From positions 8,849,001-8,913,000 of the forward strand of contig NC_091870.1 in NCBI RefSeq assembly GCF_019399895.1: a DNA stretch of 64,000 nucleotides. The letters are read 5' to 3'. A program made the translations under genes and the position numbers. The notes beneath the pieces are model-generated. The model was given only the letters and a program-made list of their open reading frames with translations, was not told the DNA's origin and did not search any database. Origin of the DNA: Cardiocondyla obscurior. Lineage: Eukaryota; Arthropoda; Insecta; Hymenoptera; Formicidae. Of the stretch, positions 37,801 through 51,900 are shown piece by piece (the first letter of the stretch is position 1; every line of letters begins with the position of its first letter).

Positions 37801-40800
37801 TCAATGCAGACGTTACAGTGGTTGCGTTTTAATTATCGAAAACTGCCACAGCTTTGCTCGGGAATGTTTTTTAAAGCTTTCCCCGGTTAAAGTATTTTCC
37901 TGGGTCATCAGATGTATACGTATTCCGGACTTTTTTTTTTATCGATATTTTATTTTTCACTGTATTTTTCAAGAAACATAAAATTCGCAGACGAGGTAGT
38001 ATGACGTATGAGAGACCGGTACTCATAGTTTTCTTTTTATTTTTTTTTTTTATATTTAAGATTGTTTGTATTTATTTGATTTTATTTTATTAAGTGAGTA
38101 ATTTTAGTTGGTGAATTAAATCGTTAAAAATATATATCCCGGGATTGTTCCTGCTTCATAATAATTATTTTATTATATACGACTAATACTGCTTGAGAAT
38201 CGACCTAGTTTCAAGTTACATAGATTTCAAGTGATTTGCATATTAATTTAACCGTAAAAGAGTTCGCCGACATTTATAGCTTGGTTATTTTAATTGAAAC
38301 TCGTTATACTTGAAATTACTCTCATCGCGCAGCACCGGCATTATCGCATTATCATATTAATACTACCATTTTCGTTTGTCAAAAGCAAATTGTAGATGCT
38401 ATTGGTAATTAGGAATAATATTTTATCAATTCGCTTTGGGACATTACAGTATTATATTTCATAATAGTTTTAGTTAACAGAAGCTGTTCAAAATGTTTCC
38501 TTAATTTTCTTTTGTCGTAATAGATTTATTGTGTTAAGAATCTGGCATCTTGTGTCGTTCAAAATTAAAGTGGATATAATCGATACTGCCGCAACAGCTA
38601 TAGATCACGACGGTAATGTAAAAGCGAGAGAGGTTTTGCGAAATCTGGCCTGGGAATTTCTTTTTTTTTTTTTTTTACATTTTGCGACGTACGTACGGCC
38701 CGCGCAATGGGTTCTTGTTCCCTCTGCTGCATTACGTGAGCCAAACACATTTGCAGTACGAGCGCGTTGGATGCATCGCCGTTGTTACACGCCGATTTTC
38801 CTCGTCTACACGGCACCGCGGCCCTGATTTATTCTACAGAACTTCCCGTGTTCGGCCATCTAATGTACCATGGCCATATAGCTATCCCGTTGCACACGTG
38901 GCTACATGCATCAGCTAACTACGAAGCTGCACTTTTTCATCTGCTCGTTCCCTCTCAGCTTCTACGGAATTAGCGCCGTTAATAACGCCACTTGATTTAT
39001 AATTAACCAATAATTTTAAAAAATTAAAAGAAAACGGGCAAGTTCTGTAAAATAAATATATGGTTTTAACTGTAATATTTTGTGATAAAAATTTAGCAAA
39101 GTTAATTTTTTTTTCTAATAGAATTGTCTTTCGTTTCGGTTTGAAAATTACTAGTATAATTATTATTAATTATTAAATCATAGGTATGTTTCTTTTGGTC
39201 GAAAAATTCGTTAAAGAATAAAGAAAAGTACGCGGGTTGTTCATGTCACAAAGTTTTTCTTACGAGCTTGCATAGATCATGAAAATTCGTTGTCCAGAAA
39301 GTCGAAAGCTGGACGTCCCGATTCACTTATTTACTGCAGCAACAGAGCAAGCGCCATTAGCGCAAAGTTAATTCCAGTTAAAGTAGAAAACTCGCAAAAT
39401 TACCGTCGAGCTGGGCAACATATTATTAGCCAGCTTGCAGTCGTTTTTGCTGGCGACTTCCGCAACATTACATAGTTACCTGCGGTACATGTTATAAATG
39501 CAAAATGCAGAGTGCCAGTAACAGAATTATTTTTCAAAAATAACTTAAATTTAATTTGCAAACGCTGAATAGAAAATTAGCAAATAGTTCTTTGTATTTC
39601 AATCGCAAGATATCGATTTTTGATTTTTTTACAGAAAAAGTATATTTTACAAAGCATAATAAAAATAAAAAGATAATCTTAAAAAGGGAATATTAGTACG
39701 AAAAAAAAAGAATTAAATATTTTACAAGTCTTTTTTCGTCACTTGTTCAGTAAAATATTTAAAACACTCAACGATGTAATAGAATTAGTTATAGCTTTGC
39801 AACCGACGAAGAATGTCCAAGGTAAATGCGCGACGTCAATGGATGAAATTGTTTTGTGCTGGTTGAAAAGATTTATGGAAATGCCGGTCCTGTCAAATAG
39901 TCAAATAAATTCAATCTCGTATCCCGCTGCCACAATTCTCGTTCTCGTTTGTCTCGCCGCGAAATACAATTTAATAATAAGAATTGTTTCCGCGCGCGTC
40001 ACAAAACGACAAGACTAACGTGGCAAAAATCGAGCGCCCTAGAGCAAGAACAACCGGAAATGCTTGGCCGACCGGGAATGCACGGTATGCCTTTATAAGC
40101 AAAATACTGGAATCTCCAGTAATCCAATTAAGCAAAGACGCGCGAATTACCGCGAATCTCCTTTCTCGGATTCACGCTTGTTCCTCGGCACAATCCTCCA
40201 GCTTCCCTATCCGCCGGTTAACTCGAGAACGATTCAACCTCCTATTTTGCTCTTCCGCCTATAAACGATAGGACAAGAAGCTTACTAATCTCGAATGACT
40301 CTTCAGATTTAAGGGGAGTGGGAAATATTTTTCCTTCGTTACCAAAAGCATAATATGAACTTTAAATTTTAGTTACCGAAAAATTAATTATTTTCTGCTG
40401 TCAAAATTCACACACATAATTCGTCGGCGATGTGTGTTATCTTAAAATGATTGTTCCAATTCGCTACGTATTTTTTTTTCTTTTTTTTTTTTTTTTTTTT
40501 TTTTTTGCATTTCCTTCGTTTCCAGTCGAACATTAATCTGGAGATCAATCCGCTATCAAAGATCTCATAAGATTCAATCCTTCGCCGCAAAGAACTCAGG
40601 CAAGCATTTATGCTCCCGGCGCGTTCAGTTTTACGCTCGGCGATTTACGATATTATTTCTATCAGGGTGGTGTAGGAAATCGACCATGTAACGTCTCGCA
40701 CACGTTACAACGGCGCAAACGTCGTCGTTATTCAACAAGATTAGCCCTTCGGTTTCATTCCCTATAGCGTTCCCTTTTCTTTTTCCTCTCGCGTCGGTTT

Positions 40801-43800
40801 CTCCGTCTATCCCGGTCGCTTTTGCTCGTCCTTTCCAAACATTTTCGCCTGGATAGACGACGAATCTCAGCCGGAAAATATACGTTCCTGCTAAATAAAA
40901 CATTGTCGGGACTGGGTGCGGACTACGCGGAGTGCACCGCGAGGATAAATGGACGAGAAAGCGCGCGACGGGGTTATATCTGGGAAAAGTGTCGGGAAAG
41001 AATAGTACGGATGTACCTCTCGTCTCGTCTACAACTCTGATTTCTTTCCCTTTCGCTCTTTCTTCTCCATGCTTTCGCGCGCGTTTCCTTTTCCCTTATT
41101 AGCAAGTTTCCCACGATGCACGCGCGATAAGCCAAATTTTGTTTTAATTAATTAATTAATTGGTACAAAACGCGGGCGTATTAAAAACATTTCGAAAACT
41201 TGATTTAAATAACGCCGAATATTCACGGTAATGACGTTGCCCTTTTTAAATTATTACGTGTTTGCGTTGTGCGATGTAGGTGGTTCACCTCGATCAATGG
41301 TTCACTTCGTGACACGCGTGATCGAGAATTACGAGTCACGATCTCGTCGGTGAGTAAATCCAGGCCGTATTCGTAAATTTTCGTTCGAAGCAGATTCAAT
41401 GAAATTATGATCTTTCATTCTGACGACAAATCGACGATTTTGATGAATTAGCCAATAACTCGTGAATCGCTCTGTTTCTTCCAGTCTGTCGCATAACGGG
41501 AAATTCAATAAAGCACTCCTCCACTTTGAGTTATTATGAAGTGTTCGAAACTATTTCCTTTAATTTTTTTTTTTTTTTTTCTTTCACAATGAGTAGAAAG
41601 AACAACTCTGACAAATAAATCTTATTATAAAAGCGACTTTAAAATAGGTCGCCAAGCTTTAAGAGCGCACTCTTTGGCAGATTTTTTCCTTAAGGAAAGT
41701 TTAATTAGACCCTACACTTTTTCATAACTTTTTAATTTTCAGTATTAAACATTCTCAAAGTCCACTTGATACTAAATTAAAAATAAAATCTACTTGTTTA
41801 TCATTAATTCCGAACTATTTTTTGTTTAAGATTTTATTACAATTTATTTTTAACAGACAAGTTATAATTATAATATACTTTTACCCATGTCGACATCTTC
41901 GTATTCTTGTCAATTAAGAGTTTGCACAAAAGACAGTTATTTGAAAGTTTAAAGATACATACATATATGTATTTAAACGCGGAGAATATTACTTTACATT
42001 AATATATCGCTTTCCCTCTTGAATTTTGACATTAACGGCATTTATAAATCAATGCTTTATTTGTTTCTTACGTTCCATCTTGCATCGTGGAGTAAGTCTT
42101 GTGCGGTGCGCCTAACTTGATCCTTCTTGAAATACTCGCGACGGCGAGAAGTAACGTCCCTTCCGTCTCGCACTGCCAGCAATCAGGTCGGTTGTAAGAC
42201 GCTCCTTCCGCCTTTTAATTAACGCGCCAGCCGTTTTCGGTGCTGCTTTAATTAACCAGGTGAACTTCTCAGAAGGGTGACCGAGTTTCAAGAATTAATA
42301 AGCGCGAGTGTAATGTTTACAGGCAGCATAATAATTAATTTCTACTGTGGCTACATTCCGCGGCACTGTCGAATGCATCGCGGAACGTTATCCAAGGGAT
42401 ATTAATCTGTTGAATGTCGTTTGTCGTTAATAATACTTGATATATTAATTGAGGAGTTTATTTTAAAACGGATACCGTTGCTCGTAACACAAATTTTCTG
42501 CGGTTTTAGCAACAAATAGCTACCACTTTCCGAATGCATTGAAATGGTTTGAAAATAAATGCATTTTAATTAAGATCTGACGATGTAACAAATTAAACGC
42601 CAAGTGCCAGAGACTGAAATGAGCATTGAAAATCTTTATTTCTTTTATTATGCCGAATAACGTTCTATGGATAACGATATTTCTCGCGCGCATTGTAAAT
42701 GATGCATTACAGGACTGTCCCACTTTGGGATATAGAGCAATAATTAATATTATTTTAATAAGTAATATTGTGAAAACACGGCTCGCGCATTGTCTTTGAT
42801 TATAAATGAATAGCGGTGAATTATCGTTGAGCTCTCTTCATTAAATGTTCAATAGTCTTTTTATGCATATAACGATTTTGCTTGCATATTATGTGTTGGT
42901 AATAATTTGTTGATTAAATTGTAAATACATCTGCGAGAAGCGCGATACAAATCACCAGCGGGGGCAGTAAGGGAAAAAAAAAAAATAACCCAGTTGAAAT
43001 ACGTATACAAGTTGACGTGTACAAACTACATTTATCGGTAGCGATCGCTCCCATTTGTAATTAAACATTCCGCGATGTTAATTTCTCAACTTCAATCAAA
43101 CTTGAAACTCCGCGGCGGAATGAAAAACCTGGTATATTGAAACGTTTGGCGTTCAATTGACCAAGAAATTATTTTCATTCGGGACATTGATACAACTGTA
43201 TACACCCCCCCATGCGTATTGTATTCACCTAGTACCTTCGCGAAAAATAAACGTAAAAAAATTCCGCGAGCGGAAGGGATGCGCAGCGAAATGCTTTAAA
43301 GACCCTCGCGCAAAATTGGCTGGTATCTGGGTTAAGTCGCCGGATCTCGGTACATTTTCTTATTCACGTGCGTGCTCGTCGAATAATCCGGCATAATCTG
43401 TCACGAAATCGCTAAGCCTGGAGTAGCTCGGGCTTACGTGACGTCTCGAAAGCGTCTCGAGAGATGGCCGCGATATTAAATCCCGACACAGGTGTACTTT
43501 ATTCCGTCGCGGTGTACCGGAGGTATTTCTCGTGCGCTTAGATTCGATTCCGCTCGTGTAATACTTCCGTCGTCGCGGCGTCGATATTTCGGGCTACCTT
43601 TTTGTACGAAGAATACGACGTGCCGACACGTACGCCTTATCAGCATCGTCACCGATTTCACGTGCTTTTATATCGCTTTGTTCCGCGCATTTAAACCCGT
43701 TCCTACTCGCGAAAGTATCATTCATTTCCCACTAGTAAATTTATTCCCGTATAACTCGCGACGCTCTCATTTTGCGCGCAAGCTCTGCGGCTCGTTGCGG

Positions 43801-45592
43801 AAGTTTTACGGGCATTCAAGACGAACGCGTGTCTCCTCATATTTATGACAAGCGCCTTAATGCTCGGGCACGATGTGCCGACACGAACCTCCTGCCACGG
43901 GGACTTTCAGCGACTTACTCCTCTCGTTATACCGCTCGAAAGATAATTCTCGTCTTAAAGTGACGCATTATACCCCGCGACGTGTTTAACGATGCGTCTT
44001 ACACTCGTTTCATTCCAGAGACGGTTCGTTGCGCGAACGCCCTACAAAAAATTGCTAGAAAGGAGGCTAAGTAATATCAATTTTTAACAAAGTATTCTTT
44101 ATATAATTTAAAACCATTCTTGTTCCCGCAAATTGAACTGCGGAGGCAGAAAAAAAAAAGTTAACTGGCTCTCTGATATTTCGTTACGTAATTCTTTTTT
44201 TCTTTTTTTTTTTTTAAATATATTTTACATTTCTATGCGCGTATACTTGTGCAATCACGAGTGTTCTTCAAATTATATTTTGTCGGAAATGTTTTAAGCT
44301 TTATCACACACACGCGAACCCAGCTCGTTGATTGCTTTAAAAATTAAAATTTTTCAACGTCGCTGTCTCGGTTAATGACATTTTGGAAGTAATTGAAAGC
44401 TGAGCGAAAGTTTGACTTAAATCTCACGATGTGCATATTTTTTTCGATAAGTGTAATTATATTCGTATCGGGCTGCTGTGTCGACTTCCTTTGCGAAACG
44501 CTCGTGGACGGAAGTTGTGCTAGAATGTGCCTCTGAGGATTTGTCCGCTAGGGATGTGCTCGACAATGAACGTTCTTAAACTACTGTTAAAAGTCGTACT
44601 TACTTTTATACTTCTCGCGAATGAAACTTTATTGTCTCGTCGGCAATTCATTCGTTCGCAACAACTTGGCAGTTGAGTTATTTAGAATTTAGCATTTGAT
44701 TCCGCGTAAAGTAAAGAAGTTAAAAGAGTTTAAATGATAATATATGTTAAACAGCAATCGTCTCTTCTCATTCGTCTCATTTGAATCATAGGAGCTTATC
44801 AGAGGCGCCAGAGAGATGAGATCTCAGCGTCATTGAAAGCAGATGGACCCGAAAATTAATTCTTTCGCGTGAATATACAGGAAAATCGATAGGAAATTAC
44901 GAGTATCTCTCATAAGTCTAGGAAACAAATTTTCCGAGATCGATTGTCAATGTCGCTGTCTGTCACGTGTCTCGACTTCCTTCCTCACGTCGAAAAAACG
45001 AACAGAGAAATTCATTCGGAACGCGGCAAGAGACAAATTGGTAGAAAAGAACGAAATATTGAAAACGTCGTTCATGCCAAAATACATTCTCCGATTTTGC
45101 AATTTTCTCTCACGTCGTGAAACTAATATTGCGATGTGAAGAGAAGAGAAAAAGAAAATTCATTTTTAGCTCACATTTTTCAATCAATATATATAATTAT
45201 ATACGTAATTTTTTTTTTTTTTTTTTTTTTTACTTGTACCTTGCATAAATATTACATCGGCAATTATTTTATGAACACTTGACGCAACGTTTTAATTATA
45301 CAATAACATTAGACCCTGTAGACTGATCGAAGATCTCGACTGATTTCGACTGTACTATATATTTTCTCGAAGTGACACATGCACTTTGTGAATCTTACAA
45401 TTAGCTGCATAGGCAGAAGCGATTGTTAGCAATTTTCTAAGATAAGACTAGCACCGATGGTTTGAACTCTTTTGCACCACGCATCGAAAGCATACGTCGC
45501 GCAAACGCATGCGACGCCGATCATTCTAAAATCGATTCTCAATGTTGCTGACCCTCGTGCGTCCACACGTGGTCGAACTTGGGCCAACGCAC

Positions 45593-45687
45593 GCTATTGG
45601 ACTGCCATTTTAAAGAAGGCTGGAGCAACGGTAAAGAGGCGACTCCACGGCGCTTTGGTCACCTTCACCAGCCCAGAGTCCCACCTG
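45593..45687 (+). pseudogene. Nrx-1: Exon-6-like segment (alternative exon or decayed copy)
   Basis: The end of this segment reads VTFTSPESHL and is followed immediately by a good donor, CTG|GTAAGC at 45688. Exon 6 ends ITFTTRDSHL with TTG|GTGAGT, so peptide, frame and donor position agree. Upstream, DNA around TGGACTGCCATTTTAAAGAA resembles exon 6 around TGGACTTTCATTGTCGCGAA (LDCHFKE against MDFHCRE), but this part is in a different frame because of about 22 extra bases. I see no convincing acceptor. It is either a diverged alternative exon with an unseen 5' part or a frame-broken duplicate. Confidence 0.4.
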
Positions 45688-48041
45688 GTAAGCCTCCAAA
45701 GCTTGGAAAAAAAATCAGCAAGAAAGAGATGAAGCAGAGAGCTCAGCTCGCGAGCTCTCGTTTGGCCCGGACACGCACTTGTATATAACTAATTGGCTAA
45801 CTTTCACGCGAGACCTTAGCTTCTTAGAGAAGAGTGGTCCACCAGAGCACCTTCTTCTTCTTCTTTTCACTTGTTCTTTTCTTTTTCCTATATTCGATCT
45901 TCGAAGTAAATGCTGAATAGCGAAAAATAGATATGGTCGAATATTTCGAGATTTTCTCTATAAAATTATATTGAAAAAATTAGCGCGCGCGCAAGGTTTG
46001 TTCTAGTTATATAAACATTACAATTCGTAAATTAAAAATTTAATTCTGCTACGTACAATAAAAAACTTTTAATGACTTAATTAAATTTTATAAATTGTTC
46101 CATTTAATTCAGTTGAATTTATAGTATAATTTAATAAATGGCAATAAAACGTAATAAAAAGGTAATACAATGCGAAAGAAAAATTAGGTAAACTAGTGAA
46201 ATTAAATGAAAAGGATATACGAATTAAATAGTTTTGCAATCATTGGATTTTTTTTTTTAATATTTGAGCGAATTTAAAATATACGTGAATAAGTTGTGAA
46301 TTAGGAATTCAATTTTTAATATGTATATTCAGCATGCACTGGGAGTTTTGTATATACATATTTCACGTATATAGATATACATATATAGTTTTATATGAGA
46401 AAATCGTGTAGAATATTTGAACGATCAAAAGTTTCAATATTCGAATGCATCTATCCTATTTATTGATACGACTTTCAACTCCTACATCCAACTTTATTAT
46501 TTCTACTTTTGCTATTCTCTATTTTCTCTTCTCTTTATTCCTATCAAAAAAAAAAAAAAAAAAAAAAAAAGAAAGAAAAACACTCAGCTCGTAAGAAGGA
46601 TGATGATAAGACACGAAATAATTAGATGATTTTATTAAAATATTTAAGACATTTAATAAAACATTTTAATTACTTGCTGATAAAAAATATATAATTACGT
46701 AACTTTAAAAAATTCTAGTATTGATCGCTGCAATTAACTGTGCAGTATTTAATGTTCTTTAACTGTCTTATCGAGATAATCCTTTTTACGAGCTCTTTCT
46801 TGAGAATGGTTAGGAAATCAGCCACAATATGTACATAGCTCACGCGTGAATAATATACGCACATAACACTTAAGCTAGCTCTATAGGTACACCACTAATC
46901 ATTGCACATGCACGCAACAATCTACGTTCCTCTTACCATCATCATTTTTATCATTAACGCGATCTAATTTCTTGAAACACGTATGATACAGTCGAGTTTA
47001 AAGATCGACTTAATATCGCTTGAAAGAAAAAGAACTGTTTAATTTTTTTGGGAACAGAAATATTAAAAGAAAAAAAAAAAATCTTTTCGTGATAGTAAAG
47101 ATGTAAAAATTTTATGTAAATTGTAAATGAAAACAGCCGATCGCGAATTTACTTTATTTTCTTTGAAATGACTGTGAGCGCGATTAATAAAATTAAATTG
47201 CTTCTCGGGAGTATGATTACATTTGACAGACTAACGCTTGTTCTGGTTTTGACCGACTGATAACGAATAGCGGATCATTTCATTGAATCATCCTTTCTGC
47301 CTCACGGAATGAGTGATCAATGAGCGTCTGACAATTGCCTTTAGCTCGAGCACCAAGCTGCATGAGGAAAGGAGAACGAACGAAATGCACCCGCCTGCAT
47401 GTTGACGCCAAAAATTACGTCTAATTGTATTTTCAGGTCGAAAGAACAGATCGACATCGATTGGCCACCCACTGTTACCGGTCATGCTGAAACATACTCG
47501 TTTTCATAAGGAAACACCACACTAAAAAGCAGATTTAAAAAAAAGAATCGAGTTTCTCACAATTATAAGATTAAAAAATATTACGTAACTATTTTACTGT
47601 TCAGATCTATAAAATTTTATAAATTTATTTATTTGTTTTGTTCTAAAGTTTTTTTTTGCAGATTTATAACTTACGATTTATAACGCGCATAAAACTTAGA
47701 AAAAGTTATTTAAAAACTTTTATTTATAACCATGCTCATATGAACAAAAAAGTTTGACTCATAAAATGTTCGTTTTTAATACAACGAAAATATTCGCAAA
47801 AATTCTAAATACATTATTCGAATAAAAATAGATATTAAAGTAATGATTAAAATAAAAATTTTTACAGCTTATGGAAATTATTCCACAATCTAATATCACT
47901 GATATAATATTGTTAGCAATTTTAAATCTGCTTTTAAGTTATACAAATATATCATACTCTGTCCACAGTATCGATCACTGTGTCAGCATTACTTGGAAAC
48001 AATGGGACAAACGCGTTATCTTGTATCTATACAATATCTAT

Positions 48042-48115
48042 TAAAAAAAATAAAAAGAGAGAAAGAAAGGAAGAAAAAAAATAGGGAGAGCAAGAGAGAG
48101 AGAGAAAGAGAGAAT
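48042..48115 (+). repeat. Purine-rich (GA/A) microsatellite
   Basis: This is an impure run of GA, GAAA and poly-A units inside intron 6. It is simple sequence. Confidence 0.85.
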
Positions 48116-48913
48116 GTTTCAAATCGTACAAAATATATCATAATCAGTGATCAATTCCAGAATCAGTCAGCCCGTCTCACAGTCGTTTCACATGATTTAA
48201 TACACATATATGAACATGATACACATACGTACCACGATCGTGTATAGGTCCCACTTTGTTTCTCCCATCCCTCGCGAACAAGATCGCCCTAAATTCTCGT
48301 CTATTAAGCCTCGTCGTATATGTATGCCGCGCACACTAACCACGACATCGATATCGTAACTCTTGCGCAGCTGCAACACGGTGGGGCTCTGGGTAAGAAA
48401 ACACTTGGAATAACTTTGAATATATATTTTTCGATTACCCCGTGCCAAAAGTTCCTTCACCCCTTCTCGCTCCGGCAGCAATCCCCAGGGTACTTACTCT
48501 TTGCCTTTTCTTTTCGTGATTTTTTTCAATTTATATTACACACGTCTTTTTATTTTTATTTTTTTTTTTTTAATATCGTTGATTATTTTAAATAATTAAC
48601 ATTTGATAATTAAATATCAAATTTTATTTATAATTTCACATATTCTATGATGATTAATTAATAATTATAAGAAAGGTATACGTAAATTTAAAATTTAATT
48701 ATATAAATGTGCCTGCGTGTGCTGGTTTATATAATTCTTCCTAGGTTTTGCGTTTAAATTTAACTTTATTATATTCTGTGCAGCACGGCAGACTTATATT
48801 AAAAAGTATTAAAAGAGAGCTTTACTCTCGAGTTTTAGGAGAAGTTTCGGTATTTTTTTTTTTTTTTTGTTCTCTTCATTCATTCTTTTCGAGTTGTCTA
48901 CGATGTATTTCAG

Positions 48914-48965
48914 GATTCTTGATCGCTCGCACGGACCTGCTCTTCATCGTCAATGGAGCTTGCAG
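48914..48965 (+). other. Nrx-1: Candidate 52-nt cryptic or poison exon in intron 6
   Basis: A T-run and CTACGATGTATTTCAG form a good acceptor at 48913, and TTGCAG|GTGAGA is a good donor at 48966. The 52 nt between them are not a multiple of three. Entered in phase 0 from exon 6 they reach TGA as the third codon. If included between exons 6 and 7 the exon would truncate the protein within LNS3 and likely trigger nonsense-mediated decay. It could equally be a silent decoy, which is common in long introns. Confidence 0.28.
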
Positions 48966-51900
48966 GTGAGAGATCATTTAATCGATCTTTTGAGGCGGGA
49001 TACGAGCTCCGAGCGTAAACACTTGACTTTTAACAAAGCCACCGTGTTAGGGAGCACGACACAGTTACTGCGGTTGTAAGCCGGGCTATAACGTTTCGCG
49101 CATCAGACTCGGAGTAGCTTGCAGGAAGCAGCTTGCGGTTTCTGAACTCTGGATAGCTTTGCTCGAAGCTCGACGGGCAAACACAGAACGTGAATTAATA
49201 TGTACAAAGGCTGTCATGTGTGACGTTTAAAATAGCGGATAATTGAACCGCCAATCGCGAATATTCCGTGTATCGTTATAAATTAGTACACGATACATCA
49301 AAGTGTAACGATTATTGCTTGCATTCCGCGTCATTTTGATGATGATCATACGGTTACCTTTAATTACCATTTAGACCGCTCTGTCCGCGAGCAGTCCGAA
49401 TAATTCGATAATTTGATTTATAATTGAAAAAAGAACATTAATGCGTCGCATTACCTGTAGGGCTGTAACACGAGTCGTGCTCCACACTTGCTCTATTGCA
49501 AAATATTTTTTTTCTTAATGGTTGACGCATCTTTAATAAATTGAAAGTGACCGACGTGATAATGAGGGAGGCGCAGTTAGCTAATCCGGCATAATTAACT
49601 TTCCGATTTACACGACTGAGAGGGAGGGAGGGGGGGCAAAGTAACTTGATATATAATCGGGCGAGCGCGACGATTAGTTTAGATGGGTATGCCGGGCGAT
49701 CCACGTTGACGTAGTTGAGGGAACTAATCAGCCAACCGACGCGTATATGTATACCAGGCGACCTTAATCCGTCAGAATCGGTTCGCCAAGAAGGAGACGT
49801 TCCGACATGTTATCCGATAGCTCCCGATATTGCCTGCACGCCGACACATTTCCATTCGCTGGAAATCCTCGTGGGTCGTGTAACGCAATCAGATGGCTGG
49901 CAGGTACTCCCACGTGGACATGACCCACCTGTCCCCCCCCTTATTTCCCCTCCGTACAACAGGTTGTCTATTTACTTTTCTGGACTGAGTCGGCCGCGTT
50001 TTTCTCCTTTATCAACCCCATTTTTCAGGAGTCCTTTTAACAAATTGCAAGCGGAGCTTTAAGTGCACCGTTGCTGTAAGTGATTAATTAACGTCAGAAT
50101 TTTGACCGGAAATTTTAATGCGTGCCATACAATTTATTGCATTAGAGTAATTTTATTAACTTTACGACGTAAGCTTTCACGACTTCTCTGAAGTATTGTG
50201 TAAAAAAAAAAAAATAAAAAAAAATAGACCTCTTTCTTAAACAGCCGAGGTATGCGTTTGCAGTAAAAGCTAATTGGCAACACTTGCTGTAAAACCCGCG
50301 TAATCATAATTGACATTCGCCGACAGACGCGGGAATTCGGGAGAATTGGTGAGCCGTAAAATGAAAGGGGCACGTGAAAGGGCGTCACCCGCGGATTAGT
50401 AAATAATTTATTTCAGAAAGTAATTTAACTTTTCTAATTGATCGTCTGCTCGGTCGAGAGTTCCGCGGAAAAGGTGAGGCGTAGCGGGTAGGAAAGGGGT
50501 GAACGGGCGGGGTGTAGCCAGTTTCAGGATGAAATATCCCCGACGAAGCGCCACTTTGTGCGGCCGACTGGCTGGAGATGAATTTCTCGGCGTGGCTGCC
50601 TCGGTCGGATGAGATATCCGCATAATTCTCGAGGAATTTCGAAATGTAACGAGATCCGTGATCGGTCTCGCGAGTTTGCGAACGGAACGCGGCGCGCTTG
50701 CACTGATCGATTCATTATTTTTGATAATTGCAATATTTGGTATCATAAACATTACCGGACGGCGCGTTGATTATCCTATCGATGCGATATTCAACGCTGA
50801 AAAAGTAATTACATCTGAATTGTGATATAATCCTTGTGGATATCTATTTAAATATTGCGTATGAAAATTCACATGATAACAATCGCTCTCATTTTCGCCG
50901 CGGAATACACGAATGCCACTCGGATTATTGTTTACTATTAATTCACGTATCCGTTGACAAATCGATAATTTATGTGCTCATGCAAATTACACGTTTTACG
51001 GGCGATGTTATTGTAACACTGAAATTTAGCGGTTAATAAAACGGCGCTTTCGATCATGAAGTGATCTCGTTTCGGGTCACAGCTCAGCGGTTCGTTTGTT
51101 AGGGGAGATCACCGTCGAAAGCCGCTTTCGACGGTTACGCGTGTCCTCGGGGAAACTTGTTGAAAGTGAGATCGAAAAAAGTCCTGGAATGAACAAGAGT
51201 GAGAGAAAAAGAAAGAGAGAGGGTGAGAGAATGGGAAGTGCCGTACTCCGCGTTCTTTAGAATTGTTGTTCAGAGAGATATCCGCGCTGCCGGAAAAGCG
51301 TAAGAAATATATCCGAAAAAGACTCTCGAAGATATGGCATCCGAGAACGAGTCACCCGAGATCGATCCCTTCGATTCTTCAAAGGGAAAAAAATTTCGGA
51401 AGACCGCCATGAAACTTAAGGGAGATTTACCGCAGTTATATTTCGTTGCCGCCATAGATCTTTTTACCGTCGACAGGATCTTTGCAGCTTTGTGGTTTTG
51501 CGCCGCTCTTTCACGACCGCGACAATAATTACGAACGCTCTCAGTTCTCATAACTTGACGACGTATTCCTCCTGAAATATTCATTGTTATTCAAACGATA
51601 TTACTGCAGAAGTTATTATGCACATCGAATATTTATGCAGAAGTGTTAAAATGGATGAGACTACGGTTTATACGTACTCCGAAGATCCGTTGCCGAGTCA
51701 GATCTTTACCGATATTTAATGTAATAATTAATGTTGTTGAGCATGCAAACTGCATTAATTTTACAGAGTCACATTAGCGCTTATTAAAATTGCGCGTTTT
51801 ATTGCTCTTCCGCGGATGATGCAGGAAAATCATGCGTAGAATCTGTTTTCTTCCTCGGATCGCAAAAGAAGTTTTCAGGTTCAAGATAACCATCTTGAGT

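Noticed and set aside
46545..46570. Poly-A run as a possible retroposon tail
   Set aside because: The sequence upstream is AT-rich without a recognisable SINE, LINE or processed-gene body, and no target-site duplication was found.
48363..48392. Possible 22-nt mini exon (LQHGGALG) ending at GTAAGA
   Set aside because: The acceptor side lacks a proper pyrimidine tract, the length would shift the frame between phase-0 exons, and the peptide matches nothing in neurexin.
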